A stretch of DNA of 64,000 bases from Physella acuta (GCF_028476545.1 NW_026731650.1:186001-250000), one strand, 5' to 3'; shown: positions 21,528 to 38,119, numbered from the stretch's first letter. Translations and numbers: made by a program. Notes: generated by a model from the sequence alone, not told the origin.

Positions 21528-21625
21528 TAGTGTGTGGTATTTTTGTGAGTAAATTGTGTGGTGGTTCTCGCGTGGGTATTTTGTGTGGTGGTTTTCGTGT
21601 GGGTATTTTGTGTGGTGGTAAGAGT
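21528..21625. repeat. 27-bp repeat, 3 to 4 copies
   Basis: GTGGGTATTTTGTGTGGTGG recurs three times with short flanking differences. Confidence 0.75.
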
Positions 21626-23156
21626 AATTTGACAAAATCAAAGAAAAGTGAAAAAAATGTGGAAAAAAAACAACAACAAAAACACCCCCCCCCCCCCAAA
21701 AAAAAACAACACAAAAAACAAAACAAAAAACAAAACAACAAAAAAAAAAACAACTAGAGCCATGATAAGATGTAGCTGTCCGATTTATTTTAAATTCAGC
21801 AGACGTCGGATTTCAAAACGAGGGCGTCTCGAGACTACATGGGATTCCACCAATCAGGAAGCTGCGACTGATCACGTGCTACATCTTTCCTGTCACGTGA
21901 TGTAATGGATTTACCGAAATTTAAAAAAAAAAGCAAAAGAAACAAAAATACATCCTAGTTGATTTCTTGGGTCTATGTTCCGTTCGTTGTGTCGTGCTGG
22001 CTAAATCGTTAGCTGTGGTTTTAGAAATGCTTGGTACATCTCTCATTTTCCTTAGGTCACGTGCTCATAGATACATCCATCTGTAAAGCGACAGCAACTT
22101 TTATACACATCTATACACCCTATCTATGAGCCCACCCTACCAACCATATATTAAAACCCTTCTTCACCATAGTTTGGGATCCCTTTATACACCCCCACCC
22201 TCCATATGTTTAGATCTCCTCCCCTTCCCCACCATATTTTGATATCCTCCCTCCCCACCATAGAGATCCCCCAACCCACCATATATAGAGATCCCTTCTA
22301 CTACCCCCCCCCCCCCAAAGCCCAGCAGATGGGTAGATAACCCATGATATAAGCCAACAAACGCCGATATCAATCGCGCCAGTAACAGCTGTGTGTTTTG
22401 TCTTATAGGATCTGTGTCACGTGACTCATTCACCCAAAGACAGATCCATACAGCTAGTGTAGCTACAGGACTACACCATACAGCTAATGTAGTTATGTAG
22501 CTACACCACCGTACTTATACCTTACCCGCATCGTACCCACACACTACCCACACCCTACCTACAATGTACCCCCACCGTACCTCCATCATACACCCACCGT
22601 ACTCACACATTACATGCATGTCACTCAACCACCCTCCTCACCCTTCCCACTCCACTCCACTCGACTCACAAGTTTGTCCCTGCTGTTCACCCTCCCCCAT
22701 TTCTAACCCACTTCTCAGTCAGCTATTGTCCGTTTACCTCCCCCCCCCCCCCGCCGCTCCCAATAAAATTCCCATCCCCTATCCACCCACCTCTCTATAT
22801 TGTCCCTCTGGCACTAACCCCCACCCCTTGTAACGACCACGTCCTAACGACCAAACCAAAAGCCTAAACCAAACCTCCCCCGTCAAACCACGACACAGTA
22901 ACGACAACTCGTGCTCATTACAGACTACACATTCAAGTCATCACCGGAAACACTCTCTTGGTACTCTCCCCTTACATTTTTTGATGACGTAGGTTGCCAT
23001 GATACAAATTTTTGTTTTGATTTTTCTAGAATTCAAGATGGCTACCCTGATCCCGCCATAAACCTTATGCTAACTCCTCAACATTTTCACGTATATGTAA
23101 GACGACCATTACACGAATACAGAATTCTTCTTGTTAGACTTTTCCCATTTATGCAC
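21626..23156. other. Non-coding, A-rich then C-rich
   Basis: It holds an A/C-rich low-complexity tract (about 21650-21755), TCACGTGA boxes near 21873, 21893 and 22415, C-rich runs at about 22300-22316 and 22740-22752, and loose ACCGTACC/ACACCCT repeats at 22440-22620. A frame at 22911-23228 has no ATG start and no motif. No gene is recognised. Confidence 0.45.
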
Positions 23157-23235
23157 AGTGGCGCTACTAGGTGGGGTGTCATCCATTGCAATAACCCGGG
23201 GCATCACACCCCCAACCACCTCTTTTAGGGTCATC
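23157..23235 (+). mobile_element. hAT MITE left-end fragment
   Basis: CAGTGGCGCTACTAGGTGGG followed by GTGTCATCC resembles the start of the MITE at 16184 (CAGTAGCGTCACAAGGTGGG). No matching right end was found before the SINE that follows. Confidence 0.5.
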
Positions 23236-23250
23236 ATAATGGCATGCCAT

Positions 23251-23512
23251 ACTTAGCGGTATGGGACACCATGGCCTAGCAATAGACTGCTAACCCGAAA
23301 CTCTCGAGTTCGAATCCAGGTTCAAATCAGTACAACGTTACTGAGTCCACCCAGCTCTGATGGGTACCTAACCCACGTTAGGGAGAATTAAGGCGGCTGG
23401 GCAGAGTGCTGACCCAACTATCCCTTCATATGCCGAGGTCACAGAAACAGATTAACTCTATCTGCCCCATGTGTCTTGGACAAGAACGGAAAAAAAAAAC
23501 CACTTAGCGGTA
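23251..23512 (+). mobile_element. tRNA-derived SINE with perfect 11-bp TSD (copy 1)
   Basis: ACTTAGCGGTA flanks the element on both sides (23251-23261 and 23502-23512). The body (23262-23501, 240 bp) begins with a tRNA-like head: A box TGGCCTAGCAATAG, B box GAGTTCGAATCC. A central domain with CCACCCAGCTCTGATGGGTA follows, then CAGATTAACTCTATCTGCCC and an A-rich tail. Transcription would be by RNA polymerase III, with mobilisation by a LINE. A second copy is at 25578. The intact TSD and boxes suggest a fairly recent insertion. Confidence 0.9.
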
Positions 23513-23517
23513 AATTA

Positions 23518-23585
23518 ACGGTTTTCTCAGTTTATGTCTACACCCCCCCCCCGGTTTTCTCAGTTTATGTCTACACCCCCCTCCC
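23518..23585. repeat. 33-bp direct repeat with C run, 2 copies
   Basis: GGTTTTCTCAGTTTATGTCT, then ACACCCCC, occurs twice in tandem. Confidence 0.8.
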
Positions 23586-23749
23586 CCTGCATGGTGTTGA
23601 CATACTGCACTTAACAAGTATTTAACACCAATCAGCGGTCCATTCAACTGGATAAAACAGCGTGTAATGTGTAAGGTAGCATCTCTCTGCCTGGTGCCAA
23701 TAGGTGAATCCCCGTGTACAGATGTTATAGTTCATAGGATACCTCCGCA

Positions 23750-23862
23750 TAAGACATTAACGTTAATTCAACTAACCGTAAATAAGACTTTTACATAAAT
23801 ACAATTAGCCCTTATATGAGACCTTTACATTAATACAATTAACCCTTATATAAGACTTTTAT
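23750..23862. repeat. Degenerate 37-bp repeat, 3 copies
   Basis: The phrase AAGACTTTTACATAAATACA followed by ATTAGCCCTTATAT recurs with small changes. Confidence 0.7.
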
Positions 23863-24264
23863 ACAGCTACTATCGCTTCTTACAAGACCTACACTCTAAG
23901 CAGCCATCCCCCCCCCCACCTTTAATCTATAGCCTAAACAAGATGCTGGCCATAACCCTAACACGTCCACACCATTGTGCCTTTAACTAACCCTTACATT
24001 AATCTAAACACAGCGGCCAAACCTCCCGCTTGTAAATGTGAAGTCTCTCGCGTGAAATGACTGCTCATCAATCATCTATGTGCACGTGCCCCAGCGGTGA
24101 GTGATTGGGATAAACTGGTCATTTTTTGCCCTTGTTTTTTTTTTGCTCGGGTCGTTCAGCTGAGCTTAAAAACTTGCCGTGTTTCGTATAGCTAAATGCT
24201 CTCGTTCTGATTCATTTTTTAAGCGTCGGTTTAATTTGATTTGCCCCTTATGCTAAACCCATTT
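23863..24264. other. Unique stretch
   Basis: No gene is recognised; a C run lies near 23909-23918 and a T run near 24137. Confidence 0.4.
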
Positions 24265-24362
24265 AAACGTAATTTGATAAGTTAAACACAGCTAAACGTA
24301 ATTTGATAAGTTAAACACAGTTAAAGGAAATTTGATAAGTTAAACACAGTTAAAGTTAGTTT
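24265..24362. repeat. 29-bp repeat, 3 copies
   Basis: TTTGATAAGTTAAACACAG recurs three times, preceded by TAAACGTAA or TAAAGGAAA. Confidence 0.85.
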
Positions 24363-24688
24363 GACCTATCCCTAAATTTAAACCGACTTAATTATGATCC
24401 ATTCCTTATGTTAAACCAGTTAAAGCGAAATCTAAACAAAGTAAACGCCAGCTTTCAAATAGTTTTCAGGTTTCTGCTTTCTAAAATGTTTTTTAACAGC
24501 TGATTGTTTTTGCTCTGAACATTTGGTCAACAAATGTGTTTAATTAACAATAACAGTGCATATTTTGTCTGCACATTCTTCTATTAGAATTGCCGGTTTG
24601 GAAATACAACAAAAATGTACACGTCATTGTTGTAGTTGTTTGTGGATATTCTTGGGCCGTAAACATTTTAAATATATGGGCACAGGCT
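24363..24688. other. Unique stretch
   Basis: Nothing recognisable. AAACCAGTTAAAG-like phrases continue the preceding repeat in decayed form. Confidence 0.35.
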
Positions 24689-24806
24689 GTGTGTTTGTGT
24701 GTGTGAGGAATGTTGAATTTACTGTTCACAGTGTATGTGTGTGTGTGTGTGTGTGTGAGGAATGTTGAATTTACTGTTCACAGTGTATGTGTGTGTGTGA
24801 GTGTGA

Positions 24807-24840
<34 letters not shown>

Positions 24841-24932
24841 CAGAGAGAGAGTAATACATGTTGAATTTTATGTTCAAAGGGTGTGTGTGTGTGTGAGAGT
24901 GATAAATGTTGAATTTTCTGGTAGCAGGGTGT
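24689..24932. repeat. GT tracts within a larger duplicated unit
   Basis: Four GT-rich tracts alternate with the phrase AATGTTGAATTTACTGTTCA or its variants, so the microsatellite and flank were duplicated together. A GA tract lies near 24828-24850. Confidence 0.85.
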
Positions 24933-24982
24933 TCAATGTGAATGGGGGGGGGGGGGGAGATCGGAGGGGGTATAAAAGAGCG

Positions 24983-25073
24983 ATACTGAATACGATACTG
25001 AATACGATACTGAATACGATACTGAATACGATAATGAATACGATACTGAATACGATAATGAGTACGATACCTA
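24983..25073. repeat. 12-bp repeat, about 8 copies
   Basis: GATACTGAATAC repeats with GATAATGAATAC variants. A 15-base G run lies just before it (about 24942-24957). Confidence 0.9.
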
Positions 25074-25577
25074 AGGAAAAGTGCGATGGATGTATGAGCG
25101 ATACCTGGACATTAAAGTCGGTTGTACAGCGGCGATGTTCTTTTCTTCTGATATTTTCTTCCGTAGACTTATCAAAACACATGTGAAACTCACTGAATGT
25201 AAATACGCTGTGTAAGCATCTCCGTGATGTAAATAAAATGTAATATCTCTTGTAGTACCGCTGTATTACTTCGCAGTTAAACATATCTGTTGTTCGACTG
25301 TAGTTTGAAACTTTATATGTCCGGCTACCCTGAAGACGGAATGGACTGAAATGTTTTTTGTCTATGTGAACAATGTTCAAGTCAACTATTACAGGGATAT
25401 CGACTTAGCTCACTTTTGATATCTGAGATGTTTAAACTAGATTACGTGATGTGAGTATTACTTTGTTCAGTATTGATCTAATTGATGAATATATTTGTTT
25501 GGAAGGTAAAAAGTATAAGATATACATCAGACAAAGGGGTAATTTTGACAGTTGGTTTTATTGTTTGAGTGATACGT
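25074..25577. other. Unique stretch
   Basis: No gene is recognised. Confidence 0.35.
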
Positions 25578-25846
25578 GGGGATGGCGTGGTCGGGTGGTA
25601 GAGCTTACGACTGCTGGTATGAAAGTCTCGTGTTCGAATCCCGGACTGGAGTCCGTGGGACTTCCTTCAATCCACCCAGCTCTGATGGGTACCTGACTCA
25701 CTTTTGGGGAAACTAAGGTGGCTTGGCCTAGTGCTGACAACACTATACCTTTGTATGCCAGGGTAGCTGAAACACATTAACTCTACTTCAACTGCCCCAT
25801 GTATAATTGTTACGAATGCGAAAAGATGACGATGATGATGATGATG
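25578..25846 (+). mobile_element. tRNA-derived SINE, copy 2 of the 23.3-kb family
   Basis: The head has A box TGGCGTGGTCGGGTGGTAG and B box GTGTTCGAATCCC, closer to a tRNA than copy 1. The central domain CCACCCAGCTCTGATGGGTA and the CACATTAACTCTAC block match copy 1. The tail is (GAT)n instead of A-rich. I did not find a certain target duplication. Confidence 0.85.
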
Positions 25847-29338
<3,492 letters not shown>

Positions 29339-29695
29339 TAGTGTTAGGATAGGGTTGGGATAGGGTTGGAATAGGGTTGGGATAGGGTTGATGTAGGGGT
29401 CGGATAGGGGTTCGATAGGGTTGGGATAGGGTTGGATTAGGGTTGAGATAGGGTTGGGATTGGGTTGGGATAGGGTTGGAATAAGGTCGGGATAGGGTTA
29501 GGATAGGGTTCGGAGAGTTCGGATAGGGTTGGGATAGGGTTGAAATTGCGTTGGGATAGGGTTGGAATAGGGTTGGGATAGGGTTGGGATAGGGTTCGGA
29601 TAGGGTTAGGATAGGGTTGGGATAGGGAGGGATAGGGTTGGAAAGGGTCTGAGATAGGGTTGGGATAGGGTTGAGATAGGGTTAGAGAAAGAGTC
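29339..29695. repeat. GGGATAGGGTT array, about 30 copies
   Basis: Units of 11 to 13 bp such as GGGATAGGGTTG recur with many point changes. The array is TAGGG-rich but is not the TTAGGG telomere repeat. The reverse strand (CCCAACCCTATCC) resembles the CCCTAACCCCAACCCT core of the MITE at 6602, a possible seed. Confidence 0.85.
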
Positions 29696-30717
29696 GAATT
29701 GTTGGCAATAGAAGGCAACTTCAAGAGAGTTAATCTGGGGTATTTTTAACCACTGAGCATGTTTTTGGTCAAATGTTGTGGTCACGTGATGAAAAGCGAC
29801 AAGGTGATTGGTAATTACACCGGATAGGTGAGGGGGCTTAAAATACAATACAACTTCATATATAAATCACACCATTTCTCCACACATACACCTATATAAA
29901 TCCCACCAGTACACCACTACACACACATAAATCCCACCACTTCACACACATAGAAGTCCCACCACCACACACACATAGAAGTCCCACTACTACACCACTC
30001 ACATAAAAACCTTCAGTACAACAACCTACACAGTAGATTGACTTTTGTACCAAGTGTTTTCTTACCACGAGAGTTATGTTACTTTATAGTGGACTACCAT
30101 GTAGTGGCCGCCCATGGTTGTTATCCCCCTTGTCTCATTGCGTAACACAGGAGGGGACGTAATCAACGCTCTTATCACAGGGAACTGGAGCGGATAGAAG
30201 GGGAAGCCATGGGTACATTTGTTTTCCTGGCGGGAAGGGGGGGGGGGGGTCGGAAGGAGTGGGAGGGGGTTGGGAGGTATGTATGGAATGGGGGTAGGTT
30301 GGATGGTGGGTGTGGGGTTGGATGGATGTGGGGGAGCTTGCGTGATGTGGGAAGGGAGGTTGTTTATATTCTAATTTGCTGAGATTCCCATTATAGATGG
30401 TCGCAGACAAAATCTATTAATAAACTTTGCAGTCAGCACGCGAAGAAAAAAAAAAAAAATGTTAAGTGCACGAAGGTGAGTCTTGAACATTCAAAACACG
30501 GAACACGGGGGCGTCGCAATTCAATTGGCGCCCTGTGCGGTACGCGACTTGCCGCCCTTGTACATAAGTAGAGTGACTGTCAGCTCTGATCTGCCATTTT
30601 CATGTACTTTAACAGAACATTTTTTTATGGCCACAAATCTTGAATATGGTCAGTTACGTTACATAGGTAGCCAGAGGTCAACATGCTTCTGGTCAAAGTT
30701 CAAACGTTTTCGCTCTT
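29696..30717. other. Non-coding stretch with CACACATAAATCCCACCA repeats
   Basis: About 29880-30005 holds loose copies of ACACACATAAATCCCACCA. 30235-30350 is G-rich. A possible dimly tRNA-like head near 30490 was not supportable. No gene is recognised. Confidence 0.45.
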
Positions 30718-30813
30718 AATAGGGCTGATAAGTAGGTCACCAACCAGTTCTACGACTCAATAAAACCTGCATGAGCCATAGAACTGGTTGGTGACCTACT
30801 TACCAGCCCTATT
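30718..30813. mobile_element. Fold-back MITE with 35-bp arms
   Basis: The left arm AATAGGGCTGATAAGTAGGT.. runs from 30718 to about 30752 and is the reverse complement, with one mismatch, of 30779-30813. The central loop is 26 bases. RNA or single-stranded DNA from this site would form a long hairpin. Its arms share AATAGGGCT and AAGTAGGTCAC with the element at 6183. It abuts the SINE that follows. Confidence 0.8.
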
Positions 30814-30825
30814 GTTATGTTGGAC

Positions 30826-31036
30826 TGGATTTACTTCAACACAGTTAAGTATTACATGTTAACTTGTTATGCGACATATAGGCTATTTCTGGATTTTCTT
30901 CCATAACCTTTTTTTAAATTTGAAGTTTCGAATTCTGGGTGGGTTTCTTTCCCTAGCTACCGGGCCTCAACTGCCCGAGGGTTCGAACTCGGTTTTGTGA
31001 TTATGAGCTGTACTGGCTCGACCACACCGACCCCGT
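30826..31036 (-). mobile_element. tRNA-derived SINE, diverged copy of the 61-kb family
   Basis: On the minus strand the head reads GGGGTCGGTGTGGTCGAGCC with B box CGAGTTCGAACCC. It is followed by TCGGGCAGTTGAGGCCCG and a body with GCATAACAAGTTAACATG and TTAACTGTGTTG, matching 61076-61290. The second tRNA-like unit is missing. It preserves the best 5' head of the family in this window. Confidence 0.75.
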
Positions 31037-31079
31037 ATAGATTTGTCAGCACATTAATGGACATTGTGATAGTGTGAGC

Positions 31080-34000
31080 AACACTTGACACTAAACTTGA
31101 TGTTTAGACCAGTGACACTATACTTGATGTTTAGACCAGTGACAATAAACTTGATGTTTAGACCAATGACATACTTGACACCAAACTTGATGTTTACACC
31201 AATGACATACTTGACACTAAACTTGCCACATAAACATACGACTGTTTAGACCAATGACATACTTGACACTAAACTTGCCACATAAACATACGACTGTTTA
31301 GACCAATGACATACTTGACACTAAACTTCCACATAAACATATGACTGTTTAGACCAATGACATACTCGACACTAAACTTGCCACATAAACATATGACTGT
31401 TTAGACCAATGACATACTTGACACTAAACTTGATGTTTAGACCAATGACATACTTGACACTAAACTTGATGTTTAGACCAATGACATACTTGACACTAAA
31501 CTTCCACATAAACATATGACTGTTTAGACCAATGACATACTTGACACTAAACTTCCACATAAACATACGACTGTTTAGACCAATGACATACTTGACACTA
31601 AACTTCCACATAAACATATGACTGTTTAGACCAATGACATACTTGACACTAAACATATGACTGTTTAGACCAATGACATACTTGACACTAAACTTGATGT
31701 TTAGACCAATGACATACTTGACACTAAACTTGCCACATAAACATACGACTGTTTAGACCAATGACATACTTGACACTAAACTTGCCACATAAACATACGA
31801 CTGTTTAGACCAATGACATACTTGACACTAAACTTCCACATAAACATATGACTGTTTAGACCAATGACATACTTGACACTAAACTTGCCACATAAACATA
31901 CGACTGTTTAGACCAATGACATACTTGACACTAAACTTGATGTTTAGACCAATGACATACTTGACACTAAACTTGCCACATAAACATATGACTGTTTAGA
32001 CCAATGACATACTTGACACTAAACATATGACTGTTTAGACCAATGACATACTTGACACTAAACTTGATGTTTAGACCAATGACATACTTGACACTAAACT
32101 TGCCACATAAACATATGACTGTTTAGACCAATGACATACTTGACACTAAACTTGCCACATAAACATACGACTGTTTAGACCAATGACATACTCGACACTA
32201 AACTTGCCACATAAACATACGACTGTTTAGACCAATGACATACTTGACACTAAACTTGCCACATAAACATACGACTGTTTAGACCAATGACATACTCGAC
32301 ACTAAACTTGCCACATAAACATACGACTGTTTAGACCAATGACATACTTGACACTAAACTTCCACATAAACATACGACTGTTTAGACCAATGACATACTT
32401 GACACTAAACTTGATGTTTAGACCAATGACATACTTGACACTAAACTTGCCACATAAACATATGACTGTTTAGACCAATGACATACTTGACACTAAACTT
32501 GCCACATAAACATATGACTGTTTAGACCAATGACATACTTGACACTAAACTTGCCACATAAACATACGACTGTTTAGACCAATGACATACTTGACACTAA
32601 ACTTGCCACATAAACATACGACTGTTTAGACCAATGACATACTCGACACTAAACTTGCCACATAAACATATGACTGTTTAGACCAATGACATACTTGACA
32701 CTAAACTTGCCACATAAACATATGACTGTTTAGACCAATGACATACTTGACACTAAACTTGATGTTTAGACCAATGACATACTTGACACTAAACTTGCCA
32801 CATAAACATACGACTGTTTAGACCAATGACATACTTGACACTAAACTTCCACATAAACATATGACTGTTTAGACCAATGACATACTTGACACTAAACTTG
32901 CCACATAAACATATGACTGTTTAGACCAATGACATACTTGACACTAAACTTGATGTTTAGACCAATGACATACTTGACACTAAACTTGCCACATAAACAT
33001 ATGACTGTTTAGACTAGGTCACTAGACCAATGACATACTTGACACTAAACTTGCCACATAAACATATGACTGTTTAGACCAATGACATACTTGACACTAA
33101 ACTTGATGTTTAGACCAATGACATACTTGACACTAAACTTGCCACATAAACATATGACTGTTTAGACTAGGTCACTAGACCAATGACATACTTGACACTA
33201 AACTTGCCACATAAACATACGACTGTTTAGACCAATGACATACTTGACACTAAACTTGCCACATAAACATACGACTGTTTAGACCAATGACATACTTGAC
33301 ACTAAACTTGCCACATAAACATACGACTGTTTAGACCAATGACATACTTGACACTAAACTTCCACATAAACATATGACTGTTTAGACCAATGACATACTT
33401 GACACTAAACTTGATGTTTAGACCAATGACATACTTGACACTAAACTTGATGTTTAGACCAATGACATACTTGACACTAAACTTCCACATAAACATACGA
33501 CTGTTTAGACCAATGACATACTTGACACTAAACTTCCACATAAACATACGACTGTTTAGACCAATGACATACTTGACACTAAACTTGCCACATAAACATA
33601 CGACTGTTTAGACCAATGACATACTTGACACTAAACTTCCACATAAACATACGACTGTTTAGACCAATGACATACTTGACACTAAACTTCCACATAAACA
33701 TATGACTGTTTAGACCAATGACATACTTGACACTAAACTTGATGTTTAGACCAATGACATACTTGACACTAAACTTGCCACATAAACATATGACTGTTCA
33801 GACCAATGACATACTTGACACTAAACTTGCCACATAAACATATGACTGTTCAGACCAATGACATACTTGACACTAAACTTGCCACATAAACATATGACTG
33901 TTTAGACCAATGACATACTTGACACTAAACTTGATGTTTAGACCAATGACATACTTGACACTAAACTTCCACATAAACATATGACTGTTTAGACCAATGA

Positions 34001-34592
34001 CATACTTGACACTAAACTTGCCACATAGACATATGACTGTTTAGACCAATGACATACTCGACACTAAACTTGATGTTTAGACCAATGACATACTTGACAC
34101 TAAACTTGATGTTTAGACCAATGACATACTTGACACTAAACTTGATGTTTAGACCAATGACATACTTGACACTAAACTTGATGTTTAGACCAATGACATA
34201 CTTGACACTAAACTTGATGTTTAGACCAATGACATACTTGACACTAAACTTGATGTTTAGACCAATGACATACTTGACACTAAACTTGATGTTTAGACCA
34301 ATGACATACTTGACACTAAACTTGATGTTTAGACCAATGACATACTTGACACTAAACTTGCCACATAAACATACGACTGTTTAGACCAATGACATACTTG
34401 ACACTAAACTTGATGTTTAGACCAATGACATACTTGACACTAAACTTGCCACATAAACATACGACTGTTTAGACCAATGACATACTTGACACTAAACTTG
34501 CCACATAAACATATGACTGTTTAGACCAATGACATACTCGACACTAAACTTGCCACATAAACATACGACTGTTTAGACCAATGACATACTTG
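31080..34592. repeat. 3.5-kb satellite of mixed 36/50/52-bp units
   Basis: All units share TGACATACTTGACACTAAAC. Short units (36 bp) go straight on to TTGATGTTTAGACCA; long units carry an extra CCACATAAACATACGACTG (50 or 52 bp). About 75 units are mixed, with eight or nine short ones in a row at 34060-34330. A 16-bp insertion (GACTAGGTCACTAGAC) occurs twice, at about 33010 and 33163, inside the same unit order, showing block duplication. Frames through it are not genes. Confidence 0.95.
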
Positions 34593-34999
34593 TCTCCTAG
34601 AGATGAAGAAAAAAGTAGTTCAGGGCCCGATACTCCAGCCAAGTTAAGGGAAGCAACTCTTTGATTTAGCTGTTTTGGCTGCTCGGTAATAACTTGGGTT
34701 CGTTACCTCCCTTTGGGGGATAAGTGATTTATGACGTCATGATTTGCTAGCTTAAGTGTGTGTGTGTGTTGGTGGGGGTGCTTAGACGTCGTCACTAATG
34801 AGCATTATGACATTTGGGCGTTCTTCACCTTTGAAACTCGGATGTTGGGAAGTCCTCTATGTGTACATAGAGTGTCATCTTCAGCTGAATGTCTTGTTCA
34901 AATGGTGGCAATTTTCTTCCCACGTGACCGTGATGTCACGAGGGTGGTTTGTTGGGGGGGGGGGGGGGGGGAGAGGAGAGATTAGATACAGAGAGTGGC
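34593..34999. other. Unique stretch with 18-base G run
   Basis: No gene is recognised. It includes TGACGTCA near 34732, CACGTG near 34920 and a G run at 34954-34971. Confidence 0.4.
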
Positions 35000-35268
35000 G
35001 CCCAGCTAGAGGGGCCCATAGCTAGAGGGGCCCATAGCTAGAGGTGCCCATAGCTAGAGGGGCCCATAGCTAGAGGGGCCCATAGCTAGAGGTGCCCATA
35101 GCTAGAGGTGCCCAGCTAGAGGTGCCCATAGCTAGAGGCGCCCAGCTAGAGGTGCCCATAGCTAGAGGTGCCCATAGCTAGAGGTGCCCATAGCTAGAGG
35201 TGCCCAGCTAGAGGTGCCCAGCTAGAGGTGCCCAGCTAGAGGTGCCCATAGCTAGAGGTGCCCAGCGT
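35000..35268. repeat. 14/16-bp GCTAGAGGTGCCCA minisatellite
   Basis: Two unit lengths differ by whether AT follows GCCC (CCCATAGCTAGAG against CCCAGCTAGAG). It includes TAGCTATGGGC on the minus strand, an 11-mer also in the 2.88-kb array. Confidence 0.9.
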
Positions 35269-35522
35269 ACCTCTCCTCACCCACCTCACATAGTGCGTAC
35301 CTCTCCTCACCCACCTCATATAGTGCATACCTCTCTTCACCCACCTCACATAGTGCGTACCTCTCCTCACCCACCTCACATAGTGCGTACCTCTCCTCAC
35401 CCACCTCATATAGTGCATACCTCTCTTCACCCACCTCACATAGTGCGTACCTCTCCTCACCCACCTCACATAGTGCGTACCTCTCCTCACCCACCTCACA
35501 TAGTGCGTACCTCTCCTCGCTA
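35269..35522. repeat. 30-bp minisatellite, about 8 copies
   Basis: The unit starts GCGTACCTCTCCTCACCCAC. Every third copy carries the same two changes (CATA, CTCTTC), a 90-bp higher-order unit. It directly abuts the previous, unrelated array. Confidence 0.92.
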
Positions 35523-36644
35523 GTGTATTTCGCTTCAAGCGCCCAGAACGCCGCTAACAGTTTATGAAATACTCTCCACCATCTCGCTTCTTTAAAAACT
35601 TTCATCATAAATTATTGGAACAACAAACACCGAGTTTTGTCACATTAAGGAACTCATATCTGTAGATGGAATAACTTGATTACTTGATGACATTAAAACT
35701 CACGTCCGAATATAGCGATAAAATTTACTTTTGACGACCCGTGCAAGATTTTATCAAGTTTACCTGGACCCAGGACAGACAGGCACTCTGGACAGGTGAG
35801 AAAGTGCTGACACTCTGGGAATCAGCACGAGCAGACGACGAGTGGATAACTTCCGCCTCTGAGTGGGTTCTGAGCTCTCGTGATGTCTCGCGACTTATCC
35901 ATATCCGGGGATGCGCGCGCATCTGCAGACAGCAGCCTTCTTTAGCGAGAAAAACAACACACAAAGTTGGTAAACAGATTCAACGAAAGTACAGCCAAGT
36001 CCAATTGAAAGGGAAATAAAAAGTTCAACTTTTAAAAATCGAAATAAAATATAGGTTCGATCTTCAATTAATCTAGTTAACAACTAGACTCTAATCTGAA
36101 ATAAATTCAGAAATAAATTTAAAAACTGAATCACAATGTTATAAAATTTGAAAATACTATGAACTCTAAATAATTTTTTTTTATTGCTAAAATATATTTT
36201 ACTATATTTACATCAACCCAACATTTTGACCTGAAGTTACACTTAAGTAATGCACCAAAGATTGTAAGTTTTATCTCTGTAAACCCATCTTTTTGCTCAA
36301 CTTTTTCTGCGAAATGTTTGTGATTGACGTCAGCTTTTGAAGACAAAGGAAAGACTGTCAGGGCATGTTTGTTTACATTTCCAGGAGTAAATGAGAAAAC
36401 AAATATTTTTGTCTTTTTACAAATTTTCTTTAGTTGCCGAAAATTGTAAAAGCATCAAATCAGTCATTGAAAAAAAAAAGAAAGAAACGGGTACAAAAAT
36501 CACAGTCAACTTTTTATAACCACCTTGAGTTTTACTCAAACAGCACGCGATTTTTTAAAATATCATAAAATCATCTGGAGTACTCCCCGTGGGGTCATTC
36601 AGGGGCGGATGTAGGGTAGAGGGTGGGGCGAATCTGAGTGAAAA
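35523..36644. other. Unique stretch
   Basis: No gene is recognised. Open frames near 35725-36019 overlap on both strands without motifs. The 36000-36600 part is AT-rich. Confidence 0.4.
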
Positions 36645-37789
<1,145 letters not shown>

Positions 37790-37905
37790 TAAAAAGTTAA
37801 TGAAACAAAAAGTCGATTTTTAAATATGTAACAAAATGTCGATTTTTAAATATGTAACAAAATGTCGATTTTTAAATATGTAACAATATGTCGAATTTTA
37901 AAATG
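37790..37905. repeat. 25-bp repeat, about 4 copies
   Basis: The unit is AATGTCGATTTTTAAATATG plus TAACA. Confidence 0.85.
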
Positions 37906-38119
37906 TACATTACCCAAAATGCCGTCCAAAAAAATCATGTAGCCTAACGACGATTTTATTTGTTAAAGTCTTTTATTGTAATCAAAGCTATTTCTCTCGC
38001 ACTCTCTGGCAAAAATAAATGTTAATGTGGCTGTAACATGGGAGAGAACCTTTACATTTGTATCTGTGATCGTAGAGTCAGATCAAGCGAAAACCTGACC
38101 ACTAAAACAGACCTGCTAT

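Noticed and set aside
23262-23330. Possible functional tRNA gene (A and B boxes present)
   Set aside because: The cloverleaf arms do not pair properly and the sequence continues into a SINE body with a target duplication. The same applies at 25578 and 61051.
29339-29695. Possible internal telomere repeat
   Set aside because: Units are GGGATAGGGTT-like with many changes; clean TTAGGG runs are absent.
31080-34592. Regularly spaced repeats that could be mistaken for a CRISPR array
   Set aside because: There are no unique spacers; all parts repeat, unit lengths vary and the context is an animal genome.
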